Shown here one piece after another: positions 56,908-64,000 of a DNA stretch of 64,000 bases. Each line of letters starts with the position of its first letter. Position 1 is the stretch's first letter. The position numbers were made by a program, and so were the translations under genes. This stretch comes from Gimibacter soli (GTDB taxonomy: Bacteria > Pseudomonadota > Alphaproteobacteria > Sphingomonadales > Kordiimonadaceae): NCBI RefSeq assembly GCF_028463845.1, contig NZ_CP116805.1, forward strand, positions 2,972,001-3,036,000. The letters run 5' to 3'. Under the pieces are notes generated by a model, which had not been told where the DNA came from, did no database searches, and saw nothing but the letters and a program-made list of their open reading frames with translations.

Positions 56908-57720
56908 TCAGGGAATAGCGATGCTGCGGTCGATGGCATGGCCGCGACCGTCGGTGAAAGTCAGCCGTACCGTCTGCCCCTTGAGGCTGAGACCGGCCTT
57001 CTCGCCTGCGCGGGTCAGGGCTGTCGGTACCACAAACCGGGCTGCCATGCCGCCTTCCATCAGCCGGCGCTCGGCCACGCCGAACTGGATTGCCTCATCG
57101 CCTTCCACCAGCAGATCGGCGGCATCAAGCGCATCGGCGCCGCGAACGGTAACGATCAGCCGTTCGTGCCCCACCTGGCCTGTTGCCTGCACCTTTGCGA
57201 CTTCCAGCCCGACGCCTGCATCACCTTCCCTGTCCGGGACAGCTTTCAGGGCGGCTTCCATGCGGATTGCAGCCGGGCCGGATTCCGACGCCGGCAGGCT
57301 GTAGCTGCCGTCATAGGGGATACAGATATCCTTGCAGACCATGAAACCGACCGAAACCGGATCGCCCACCTTCGCGTCCGCCTTGAACGGCAGGATAAGG
57401 CGGCCGTCATAGCCATAGGTGACAAGGCCGAAAAGTTCAAACCGGTGCGGCAGCGGATAAAGCGCCTCCACCGGGTTGCCGTTCACGGCAACGGTAACCG
57501 GCAGCCCGGCTTCACCGGGCGAACGCCAGTAGGTTTTCCAGCCCGGCGCCATTTCGGCTTCCCAGCCATAGACGGTTTGGCCGTTCATGTCCGCCGCCAC
57601 GATGCGGGTACGAACGTGGGAATCATGCGCAACCCAGCCGCCGGCGTCCTGCGCACCCACGGGGGTCGCACTCATCGTTCCGGCAAAAAACACTGCCATC
57701 GCCACAGCCAGCTTTTTCAA
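56908..57720 (-). CDS. DsbD-N-terminal-domain-like exported protein
   Basis: 270 residues with a signal peptide (MKKLAVAMAVFFAGTMSA). The start is a TTG at 57720, 9 nt after AGGGAG; a TTG three codons earlier is too near. The main domain resembles the N-terminal (alpha) domain of DsbD: APGWKTYWRSPGEAGLPVTV and VGFMVCKDICIPYDGSYSL, the latter with the Cys pair C-K-D-I-C. There is no membrane electron-transfer domain here, so it may be a periplasmic acceptor of electrons from a separate DsbD/CcdA. Its specific partner is unknown. Confidence 0.82.
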   Translation of the reverse strand: MKKLAVAMAVFFAGTMSATPVGAQDAGGWVAHDSHVRTRIVAADMNGQTVYGWEAEMAPGWKTYWRSPGEAGLPVTVAVNGNPVEALYPLPHRFELFGLVTYGYDGRLILPFKADAKVGDPVSVGFMVCKDICIPYDGSYSLPASESGPAAIRMEAALKAVPDREGDAGVGLEVAKVQATGQVGHERLIVTVRGADALDAADLLVEGDEAIQFGVAERRLMEGGMAARFVVPTALTRAGEKAGLSLKGQTVRLTFTDGRGHAIDRSIAIP

Positions 57721-57897
57721 AGCGCACAACTCCCTATCAAAGCATCAGGGCAAAGCCCGTTCGCGCCCTGTTTACCTGTAAGCCCGCCCCGCATCCAGCC
57801 AAACTGCATCACATTGGCGTCACCCCGATTCCGCCAGAGCCATTTGCCTCGCCCCTGAAAGCGAGTTAAGCTTGGCCCTTCTATGGAAAGGACTTCG

Positions 57898-58461
57898 ATG
57901 ACCTCCTCCCTTTCGCTCAGTGGTCAATTGCTGCTTGCCATGCCGGGCATGACCGACCCGCGTTTCGACCGTAGCGTCATCTATATGTGCACGCACGATG
58001 AGGCGGGCGCCATGGGGCTGATCATCAATCAGCCAATCGATTTCCTCACCTTCGAAGGCCTTCTCGAGCAGCTTGAAATCACGGCCGCCCCTGAAGTGCC
58101 GGAAGTGACCATCCATTGCGGCGGACCGGTGGAACCCGGGCGCGGCTTCGTGCTGCATTCGGCCGATTTCGTGCAGGAAAGCACCCTGATCGTCAGCGAA
58201 ACGCTGGCCCTGACGGCGACCGTCGATGTGCTGAAAGCCATCGCGAGCGGCACGGGCCCGCGCAATCATTTGCTGGCGCTTGGATATGCGGGCTGGGGGG
58301 CTGGCCAATTGGAAAACGAGATCACCCAGAACGCGTGGCTCACAGCCGAAGCGGACGAGGAAATCATTTTCCATACGGAAGTTGACCAGAAATGGCCGCG
58401 GACGATGGCGATGCTCGGGATCGATATCTCGATGTTGTCGAGCCTCGCGGGCCACGCCTGA
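57898..58461 (+). CDS. YqgE/AlgH family protein (UPF0301)
   Basis: Function unclear; named for AlgH, once linked to alginate regulation. 187 residues from the ATG at 57898, which has AAAGGA 6 nt upstream; an ATG at 57883 lacks one. The family blocks are SGQLLLAMPGMTDPRFDRSV, GAMGLIINQPI, HCGGPVEPGRGFVLHS, and WGAGQLENEITQNAW near the end. The 168-bp spacer before it carries the promoters of the divergent pair. Its end is 12 bp from the convergent PAS gene. Confidence 0.93.
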   Translation: MTSSLSLSGQLLLAMPGMTDPRFDRSVIYMCTHDEAGAMGLIINQPIDFLTFEGLLEQLEITAAPEVPEVTIHCGGPVEPGRGFVLHSADFVQESTLIVSETLALTATVDVLKAIASGTGPRNHLLALGYAGWGAGQLENEITQNAWLTAEADEEIIFHTEVDQKWPRTMAMLGIDISMLSSLAGHA

Positions 58462-58473
58462 GCAAACCGGCGC

Positions 58474-59097
58474 CTAGTCCGCCCCTTGCCCTTCCAGACG
58501 CTTTTCCGGCATGCGGCCGACGGAAATGCCCTGACGGCGCGCCAGATGACGGATATCGGCTGGCACGGCCTCGTGGTCGAACGGCTGGCCGACATGCACT
58601 TCGAAAATCTCGTCGAATGCGATCTCGACCTTGCCCCAAAGGTTGGTGAAATCGCGGTTGCGGTTATCAAGCGGGCGCCAGACCTGAACAAAGACGCAAC
58701 TTCCGGGGCGCTCTGATGATTTGTCATCAATGAAAGGCAGGCCGAGGCACGAAAGCGGCAATCCTGGATGAACGGCGCTCGTGAAACTTCCATTCAGGTA
58801 AAGCCCGGTGCGGTGGGCCATCGCCTGCTTGATGAAGGCAACGGCGATTTCGGCGATCCGCGCGTTGCTCGCCAGTTCGACAACGCGCCGCCCGCGAATG
58901 CCGCAGCCAAGCTCGGCTTCGAGCCCGCCCCCGCCCAAGCGGAAGCGCAGGTCGCCGTCATTATCCATTTCCAGGATTGTGATCCATGGCAGGAGGGCTG
59001 CAATCGCGCGCAACTCAAGCCGCGACAGGCGGGCTACCCCACCGTCCTCGGCAATAGCGTTCCACAACGCCAGAAAGCGTTCTTGCGACTGCAGCAC
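58474..59097 (-). CDS. PAS-domain protein (PAS_5 type)
   Basis: 207 residues from a GTG at 59097, 9 nt after AGGGGGG. The PAS_5 domain (PF07310) covers most of it: LLPWITILEMDNDGDLRFRL, GLEAELGCGIRGRRVVELA and LPLSCLGLPFIDDKSSERPG. No output domain is attached. In alphaproteobacteria such single-domain PAS proteins are common and of unknown function. It converges on yqgE. The 124-bp gap before the M16 gene holds nothing recognisable. Confidence 0.85.
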   Translation of the reverse strand: MLQSQERFLALWNAIAEDGGVARLSRLELRAIAALLPWITILEMDNDGDLRFRLGGGGLEAELGCGIRGRRVVELASNARIAEIAVAFIKQAMAHRTGLYLNGSFTSAVHPGLPLSCLGLPFIDDKSSERPGSCVFVQVWRPLDNRNRDFTNLWGKVEIAFDEIFEVHVGQPFDHEAVPADIRHLARRQGISVGRMPEKRLEGQGAD

Positions 59098-59221
59098 CCG
59101 TTGACCCCCCTGATCAATCGGCGCGGAGTGTACCAGTATGACACACCAACGCCAAGCAAGAATCAGTATGAATTACAACGTTCCAGTGAATTTATTGGGA
59201 GGACCGCCAAGCCGATTGGCA

Positions 59222-60460
59222 CTAGTACTGCATTTTTTCGATGATGCTGTCGCCAATTACAGCCATGGCGGGTGTTTTTTCTTGCGCAATACGGTGCGCG
59301 ACAGCCTGAACGGCCTCGGGCGTTACCGCATCGATATCGCTGAGGATTTCATCCACCGGGATGATCCGGTCGAATAGCAATATCTGGCGGGCAAGCTGTT
59401 CCATGCGCGACGTGGTCGCTTCCATGCCCATCACGAGCCCGGCCTTGAGCTGGGCACGCGCAACATTGAGCTCGGCTTCCGGCAGCTCGGCAGCAAGCTT
59501 TTCAATCTCACCCCGGACGACCGGCAACAATTCTTCCGCCATTTCAGGGCCGGTGCCGGCATAGATGCCGAACATGCCGGTGTCAGCATGGCTCGAGGCA
59601 AAGGAATAGACGGAATAGACAAGTCCGCGCTTCTCCCGCACTTCCTGGAAAAGCCGCGATGACATGCCGCCGCCTAGGACGGTCGAATAAAGCTGCATCG
59701 GATAATAGTCGTCGTCATGGAACGACGGCCCGCCCCAGCCGAGGGTCAGGTGCACCTGCTCGAGGTCCCGGACATCGAGATGCCGGCCACCAACGAACTG
59801 TGCTTTCTGGTCGCTGCGCACGTCGCCCACCTGCACATGGCCGAAGGCGGCTTCCACGGCCTGCACGAACTCGTCATGGTCGATACTGCCAACGGCGGAG
59901 ACAACCATATTGCGGCCCACATAATGCCGGTCGATATGGCCGATCAGGCTGTCGCGCGTGAAGCTGCGAACGGTATCTTCGGTGCCAAGGATGCTGCGCC
60001 CGAGGGGCTGCGCCTTGAAGCAGGCCTCCTGCAGATAATCGAACACGATATCGTCGGGCGTGTCGTTCGCCTGGCCGATCTCCTGCACGATCACTTCCTG
60101 CTCTCGGGTCAGCTCCGCAGGGTCCAGTTCGCTATGCAGGAGGATATCGGATAGAAGATCAAGCGCGAGCGGCAGATCATCCCGCATCACACGGGCGTAA
60201 AATGTCGTCTGTTCGCGGCTCGTATAGGCGTTCAGGTGGCCGCCTACGGCTTCGATCTCGAAGGCGATATCGCGCGCACTGCGGCGCTTCGTTCCCTTGA
60301 ACACCATATGCTCAAGGCAGTGGGTGATGCCATTCAGCGCTTCGGTTTCGTGGCGCGCACCAACATCGACCCAGACGCCAACAGCAACCGACTGCAGCGT
60401 GCGGCGGGTTTCACTGACGACACGGATTCCGTTCGGCAGACGCGTCAGGCGTGCGGTCAA
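59222..60460 (-). CDS. M16-family zinc peptidase (processing-peptidase-like)
   Basis: 412 residues from a TTG at 60460, 7 nt after GGAGG, overlapping the thrC stop by 4 nt (TTGA). The inverted zinc motif is HCLEHM (HxxEH) in THCLEHMVFKGTKRRS, with the third ligand Glu in the helix about 75 residues later (TREQEVIVQEIGQANDTP). The Gly-rich loop LGGGMSSRLFQEVREKRGLVYSV is typical of M16B. These proteins resemble mitochondrial processing peptidase beta. thrC-M16 is a usual alphaproteobacterial pair; the substrate is unknown. Confidence 0.93.
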   Translation of the reverse strand: MTARLTRLPNGIRVVSETRRTLQSVAVGVWVDVGARHETEALNGITHCLEHMVFKGTKRRSARDIAFEIEAVGGHLNAYTSREQTTFYARVMRDDLPLALDLLSDILLHSELDPAELTREQEVIVQEIGQANDTPDDIVFDYLQEACFKAQPLGRSILGTEDTVRSFTRDSLIGHIDRHYVGRNMVVSAVGSIDHDEFVQAVEAAFGHVQVGDVRSDQKAQFVGGRHLDVRDLEQVHLTLGWGGPSFHDDDYYPMQLYSTVLGGGMSSRLFQEVREKRGLVYSVYSFASSHADTGMFGIYAGTGPEMAEELLPVVRGEIEKLAAELPEAELNVARAQLKAGLVMGMEATTSRMEQLARQILLFDRIIPVDEILSDIDAVTPEAVQAVAHRIAQEKTPAMAVIGDSIIEKMQY

Positions 60461-61854
60461 GAGCGACCTCCGGCCCGCATCAGGGCCTTCAGGGCATTAA
60501 GGTCATTCGGCAGCGTCTGGTAACGCTCCTCACGGCCCAGAAGATCGGCAAGGTGCGCCGGCAGCACCGGGTCAACGCCGACAGCCGCTTTCACGGCGGC
60601 ACCGAACTTGGCGGGGTGTGCGGTCGACAGGGTCACGCGCGGCGTGCCGGTTGCGGGCAGGCAAACCTCGGCCGCGCGGATACCGACCGCCGTGTGGGGG
60701 TCAGCAACATAGCCGGACGCCTTGTACACCGCTTGCATCGTTGCGCTCGTTTCCTTGTCGTCCACACGGGCGGCTGAGAAAAGATCCTTCAGGGCTGCAT
60801 ATTCTGCAGGCGCAAAGCTGAAGGAACGGTTAGCAGCGAACGTATCCATATAGGCGCGCACGGCGGCACCGTCGCGGCCAGCCAGATCAAACATCAGGCG
60901 TTCGAAGTTCGAGCTGATCTGGATATCCATCGAAGGCGAGATCGTCGCATGCACATCGCCCATGGCGTAAGAGCCGGTCTTGAGCGTGCGGGCGAGAATA
61001 TCGTTGGCGTTCGTTGCAATCACCAGTCGCTCGATCGGCAATCCCATGCCGCGCGCGATATAGCCCGCGAAAATGTCACCGAAGTTGCCGGTCGGCACGC
61101 TGAAGGATACGGGACGCTCGGGTGCACCCAGCGACACCGCAGCCGTGAAATAATAGACGATCTGGGCCATCACGCGCGCCCAGTTGATCGAGTTGACCGC
61201 ACCAAGCGACACTTCATCGCGGAAGGCATGATCGTTGAACGCGGCCTTTACCAGCGCCTGACAATCATCGAAGGTGCCTTCAACGGCGATATTCACCACA
61301 TTCGGGGCAAGGATCGTCGTCATCTGGCGGCGCTGCACTTCGGAGACGCGACCCTTGGGGTGCAGCATGAAGATCGAGACATTCTCGCACGCCCGCACGG
61401 CTTCGATAGCAGCCGATCCGGTGTCGCCCGAAGTGGCGCCCAAAATGGTCAGGCGCTTGCCCTGCCGTGCCGTGAAGTGATCAAAGAAGCGACCAAGAAG
61501 CTGCAGCGCGAAATCCTTGAAAGCGAGCGTCGGGCCGTGGAACAGCTCGAGAAGCCAGTCGTTCGCGCCAATCTGGTTGAGCGGAGCAGTGGACGCATGG
61601 CGGAAAGTATCGCCGTAGGTTTCGTCCAGCATCGCCTTCAGCTCGGCGTCCGTCAGGCTGCCTTCCACGAAGGGACGGATCACCCGGAAGGCGGCTTCGG
61701 CATAAGGCAGGCCGCGCAGCGCGCGAATATCATCGAAGGACATTTTCGGCAGGCTTGCCGGCATATACAGGCCGCCGTCACGGGCGAGACCGGTCAGCGT
61801 GACCTCTTCGAAAGACAGGGTATCGGCAAGGCCGCGGGTCGATACATATTTCAT
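60457..61854 (-). CDS. thrC: Threonine synthase
   Basis: PLP enzyme making threonine from O-phosphohomoserine, supplied by ThrB of this window. 465 residues, the longer ThrC type. The N-terminus MKYVSTRGLADTLSFEEV is typical. The PLP lysine is in HGPTLAFKDFALQLLG, and the phosphate loop is LGATSGDTGSAAIEA. It is followed by the M16 gene with a 4-nt overlap. The ATG at 61854 has no strong ribosome site in the sequence inspected. Confidence 0.95.
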   Translation of the reverse strand: MKYVSTRGLADTLSFEEVTLTGLARDGGLYMPASLPKMSFDDIRALRGLPYAEAAFRVIRPFVEGSLTDAELKAMLDETYGDTFRHASTAPLNQIGANDWLLELFHGPTLAFKDFALQLLGRFFDHFTARQGKRLTILGATSGDTGSAAIEAVRACENVSIFMLHPKGRVSEVQRRQMTTILAPNVVNIAVEGTFDDCQALVKAAFNDHAFRDEVSLGAVNSINWARVMAQIVYYFTAAVSLGAPERPVSFSVPTGNFGDIFAGYIARGMGLPIERLVIATNANDILARTLKTGSYAMGDVHATISPSMDIQISSNFERLMFDLAGRDGAAVRAYMDTFAANRSFSFAPAEYAALKDLFSAARVDDKETSATMQAVYKASGYVADPHTAVGIRAAEVCLPATGTPRVTLSTAHPAKFGAAVKAAVGVDPVLPAHLADLLGREERYQTLPNDLNALKALMRAGGRS

Positions 61855-61947
61855 GCTTGGACGCTTCCAACTATCGGCTGTTCAAACGGGGGAGAGTCTT
61901 AGGGGCTCAGGCGCGGGAACGCAAGCAATGTCCGCTTTTCCTGTGGC

Positions 61948-62655
61948 TTAGCTTTTCCGTGCCCGGCGCACGCCATAAGCCACATAGACCCCGACAAGGG
62001 TGAGGGCGAGACCGAACCAGGTCATCGCATATTCGAAATGGTTATTGGGAATATCCACCCGCGCCTGCCCGGCTTCCGGCAGCGGTGCATCCTGCCACGG
62101 GTCCGCGATCACCCGGAAATGATAATATTCCTTGGTGCGCAGCCCGAAAACAGCCGCCATCTCGTGCACATCGGCTGTATAGAACACCCGCTTTTCCGGC
62201 TCGTTTTCTGGCGACATGAAGCCCGGTACGGCGCTCACACGGAAGACCCCGCTGAGGGCCACTTCCTGCCCGCGCGGCAGCGGCACGTCCATCTGGTCCA
62301 TCGGTACCCAGCCGAAATTGACCATCACCGCCATGCCAAAGCGCGTCTTGACCGGCAGATACAGGTGATAACCGCCCTTGCCCGTCTGGTTCGTGGCGAA
62401 CACCGGCAGGGGATCAGCATCGGCGACGATGCCTTCAAGGCTCACCCGGCGCCAGTCAAGCATGGTCGGATCGTCCACATGCACCGGCAGCGGCATCGGA
62501 TCGGTCGTCAGCCCCACATGGATACGGTTGAGAAGCGCCCGTTTTTCGGGAATACGGCCAATCTGCCAACTGCCGAGGCCGATGAGGATGGCAAGGGCGA
62601 CAAGCGTGGCGATGGTCAGCCCCATGCCGGGGCGGAAGCGGCGCTCACTCGTCAT
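61948..62655 (-). CDS. SURF1-family cytochrome oxidase assembly protein
   Basis: Assists haem a insertion into cytochrome c oxidase. 235 residues from the ATG at 62655, overlapping the DUF983 gene by 11 nt. Two membrane helices, at about 12-29 (LTIATLVALAILIGLGSWQ) and near the C-terminus (MTWFGLALTLVGVYVAYG), enclose a periplasmic loop with the SURF1 signatures GSWQIGRIPEKRAL, RRVSLEGIVADADP, and NNHFEYAMTWFGLA. It lies in the order ctaE-DUF983-SURF1 on one strand. Confidence 0.93.
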   Translation of the reverse strand: MTSERRFRPGMGLTIATLVALAILIGLGSWQIGRIPEKRALLNRIHVGLTTDPMPLPVHVDDPTMLDWRRVSLEGIVADADPLPVFATNQTGKGGYHLYLPVKTRFGMAVMVNFGWVPMDQMDVPLPRGQEVALSGVFRVSAVPGFMSPENEPEKRVFYTADVHEMAAVFGLRTKEYYHFRVIADPWQDAPLPEAGQARVDIPNNHFEYAMTWFGLALTLVGVYVAYGVRRARKS

Positions 62656-63067
62656 CGTGCAGTCGGCCTTCATGGGCATCGTGGCGAACTTGCAAGGCAA
62701 AAAGGATGCCCTTGAAAACCCGCAGCATCCACAGCCCGAGCCCGGACACAAACACCGGCCACAGGATGATATGCACCCAGGTGGGCGGCGCGATTTTCAC
62801 TTCCACGATGATGGCGGCGATCGTGACGATGGCGCCAAGGATCAGGATCACGAAAACGGCGGGGCCGTCGCCGGGGTCAGCGGAGGAAAGGTCACGGCCG
62901 CAATCAGCGCAGCGCTCGTTCAACGCCAGCGAAAAGAAGCTCGGGAACAAGGCACCCTTGCCGCAATAGGGGCAACGGCAGCCAAGACCGGCCTTAAAAG
63001 GCGACACCGGCCCGGGCTTGCCGCCCGGACCGGTGTGCATCGTATCGTTTTGGCCTTCGTCAGCCAT
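62645..63067 (-). CDS. DUF983 membrane protein with Cys4 zinc-ribbon
   Basis: 140 residues. Near the N-terminus are two CxxC pairs, CPYCGKG and CADCGRD, likely binding a metal. Two membrane helices follow (AVFVILILGAIVTIAAIIVEVK and WVHIILWPVFVSGLGLWML). The ATG at 63067 shares one base with the ctaE stop (TGATG). DUF983 proteins are found in cox clusters of alphaproteobacteria, so a role in oxidase assembly is likely but unproven. Confidence 0.9.
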   Translation of the reverse strand: MADEGQNDTMHTGPGGKPGPVSPFKAGLGCRCPYCGKGALFPSFFSLALNERCADCGRDLSSADPGDGPAVFVILILGAIVTIAAIIVEVKIAPPTWVHIILWPVFVSGLGLWMLRVFKGILFALQVRHDAHEGRLHDDE

Positions 63068-63933
63068 CAGTGCGGCGTACCGCCATAGACGACATAGACG
63101 AAGATGAAGAGGAACAGCCACACCACGTCCACGAAGTGCCAGTACCAGGCAGCAGCCTCGAAGCCGAAGTGATGATCTGGCTTGAAGTGACCGCGGTAAG
63201 CACGACCAAGGCAGACGGCAAGGAAGATGGTGCCGACAAGGACGTGGAAACCATGGAAGCCCGTCGCCATGAAGAAGGTGGCGCCGTAAATGTTGCCCGA
63301 GAATGCGAAAGCTGCATGGGCATATTCATACACCTGGACGCAGCTGAAGAAGGCGCCAAGGAGAACGGTGCACCACAGGCCCTTCTTGAGGCCGTCACGG
63401 TCGCCGTGCAGGATCGCATGGTGCGCCCAGGTCACGGTCGTACCCGAGAGCAGCAGGATCAGCGTGTTCATGAACGGCAGGTGCCAGGGGTCGAAGGTCT
63501 CGACGCCGGCCGGCGGCCAGGCTGCATCGGTGCTGATCACATCCCAGAAGCTGCCCATGTCAGCGATATGATGCAGCGGGTACATGGCAGCGCCGAAGAA
63601 GGCCCAGAACCAAGCCACGAAGAACATCACTTCCGAGGCGATGAAAAGGATCATGCCATAGCGCAGGCCGATGCGGACAACGGGCTTGTGGTCGCCGCGT
63701 TCGGCTTCCTTCACCACGTCTTTCCACCAGGCGAACATGCTGTAAATCGTGCCGAGGAAACCGGCACCGAAGAACCACAGGCCGAACGACGCGCCTTGCG
63801 CACCAAAAAGGGTGGCTTCCGGTTTCATGCTGAAGACGGCACCAACCATCATGAACAGAACAGCCAACGAGGCCACAGCCGGCCACGGGCTGGGGTCTAC
63901 AAGATGGTAGTCGTGATGAACATCGCCCGCCAT
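63067..63933 (-). CDS. ctaE: Cytochrome c oxidase subunit III
   Basis: Membrane subunit of the aa3-type oxidase, which protects the turnover of the O2-reducing centre. 288 residues with about seven helices. Family blocks include HDYHLVDPSPWPAVAS, EVMFFVAWFWAFFGAAMYP, TVTWAHHAILHGDR and MATGFHGFHVLVGTIFL, and the C-terminal AAWYWHFVDVVWLFLFIFVYV (given here within its core of 20). GGAGAG precedes the ATG at 63933. Subunits I and II would lie beyond the right edge; bases 63934-64000 hold no called gene. Confidence 0.96.
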   Translation of the reverse strand: MAGDVHHDYHLVDPSPWPAVASLAVLFMMVGAVFSMKPEATLFGAQGASFGLWFFGAGFLGTIYSMFAWWKDVVKEAERGDHKPVVRIGLRYGMILFIASEVMFFVAWFWAFFGAAMYPLHHIADMGSFWDVISTDAAWPPAGVETFDPWHLPFMNTLILLLSGTTVTWAHHAILHGDRDGLKKGLWCTVLLGAFFSCVQVYEYAHAAFAFSGNIYGATFFMATGFHGFHVLVGTIFLAVCLGRAYRGHFKPDHHFGFEAAAWYWHFVDVVWLFLFIFVYVVYGGTPH

Positions 63934-64000
63934 AAAGTCTCTCCTTGAATAGCACCGGTCAGGGCCGGCGTTTCCATACCCTATACTGACCTCAACGCCC

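Overview
The window is a 64 kb, mostly G+C-rich (about 63% in lines counted by hand) stretch of an alphaproteobacterial chromosome. The evidence for that class is a Rieske/cytochrome b/cytochrome c1 operon, a cox-type cytochrome oxidase block (ctaE, DUF983, SURF1), split glycine dehydrogenase subunits under a tandem glycine riboswitch, DUF6111/DUF1285 proteins and an APH-fold ThrB. Four TonB-dependent receptors, an LpxR-type lipid A deacylase and two chemoreceptors suggest a free-living, probably aquatic, nutrient-scavenging heterotroph. The genus cannot be named from the sequence. No tRNA, rRNA, CRISPR array or insertion sequence is visible.

Layout. 1-7.1 kb: recN (cut by the window edge), bamD, an XRE regulator, ilvE divergent from a MarR regulator with a clear operator between them, a beta-carbonic anhydrase, and petABC on the minus strand. 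7.4-14.7 kb: trmL-hemF, a nitronate monooxygenase-like gene preceded by a palindromic extragenic repeat, a globin-coupled chemoreceptor, and the overlapping set DUF1285-nudix-DUF6111-cca, then a GNAT gene. 14.7-20.9 kb: a possible 16-residue small ORF, an OprP-type porin with Pho-box-like repeats, a second chemoreceptor, and groES-groEL with promoter, CIRCE and terminator. 21-30 kb: two TonB receptors with an LpxR homologue and a YfiR-like secreted protein, a CNNM/CorC-type membrane protein and an orphan PhnD-like binding protein. 30-35 kb: gcvT-gcvH-gcvPA-gcvPB behind a riboswitch. 35-39 kb: a siderophore receptor and PiuC-type dioxygenase followed by an A+T-rich orphan gene. 39-45.6 kb: arfB, an argP/lysE divergent pair, and a TetR/TonB-receptor/hydrolase unit with a perfect 22-bp palindrome. 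45.7-48.6 kb: ispH-thrB-rnhA-hutD, tightly overlapped.

48.6-49.9 kb is the most unusual part: an A+T-rich two-gene operon coding for a small MTH538/ThsB-type TIR protein and a TIR-like protein joined to a multi-spanning membrane domain that resembles RipA-family proteins. I propose it as a candidate Thoeris-like anti-phage module; this is inference.

50-64 kb: a tandem pair of M28 peptidase lipoproteins, a double thioredoxin-fold protein without CXXC, nfeD-SPFH, a Prx5-type peroxiredoxin, a DsbD-N-like protein, yqgE, a PAS protein, an M16 peptidase, thrC and the SURF1-DUF983-ctaE end of a cytochrome oxidase cluster.
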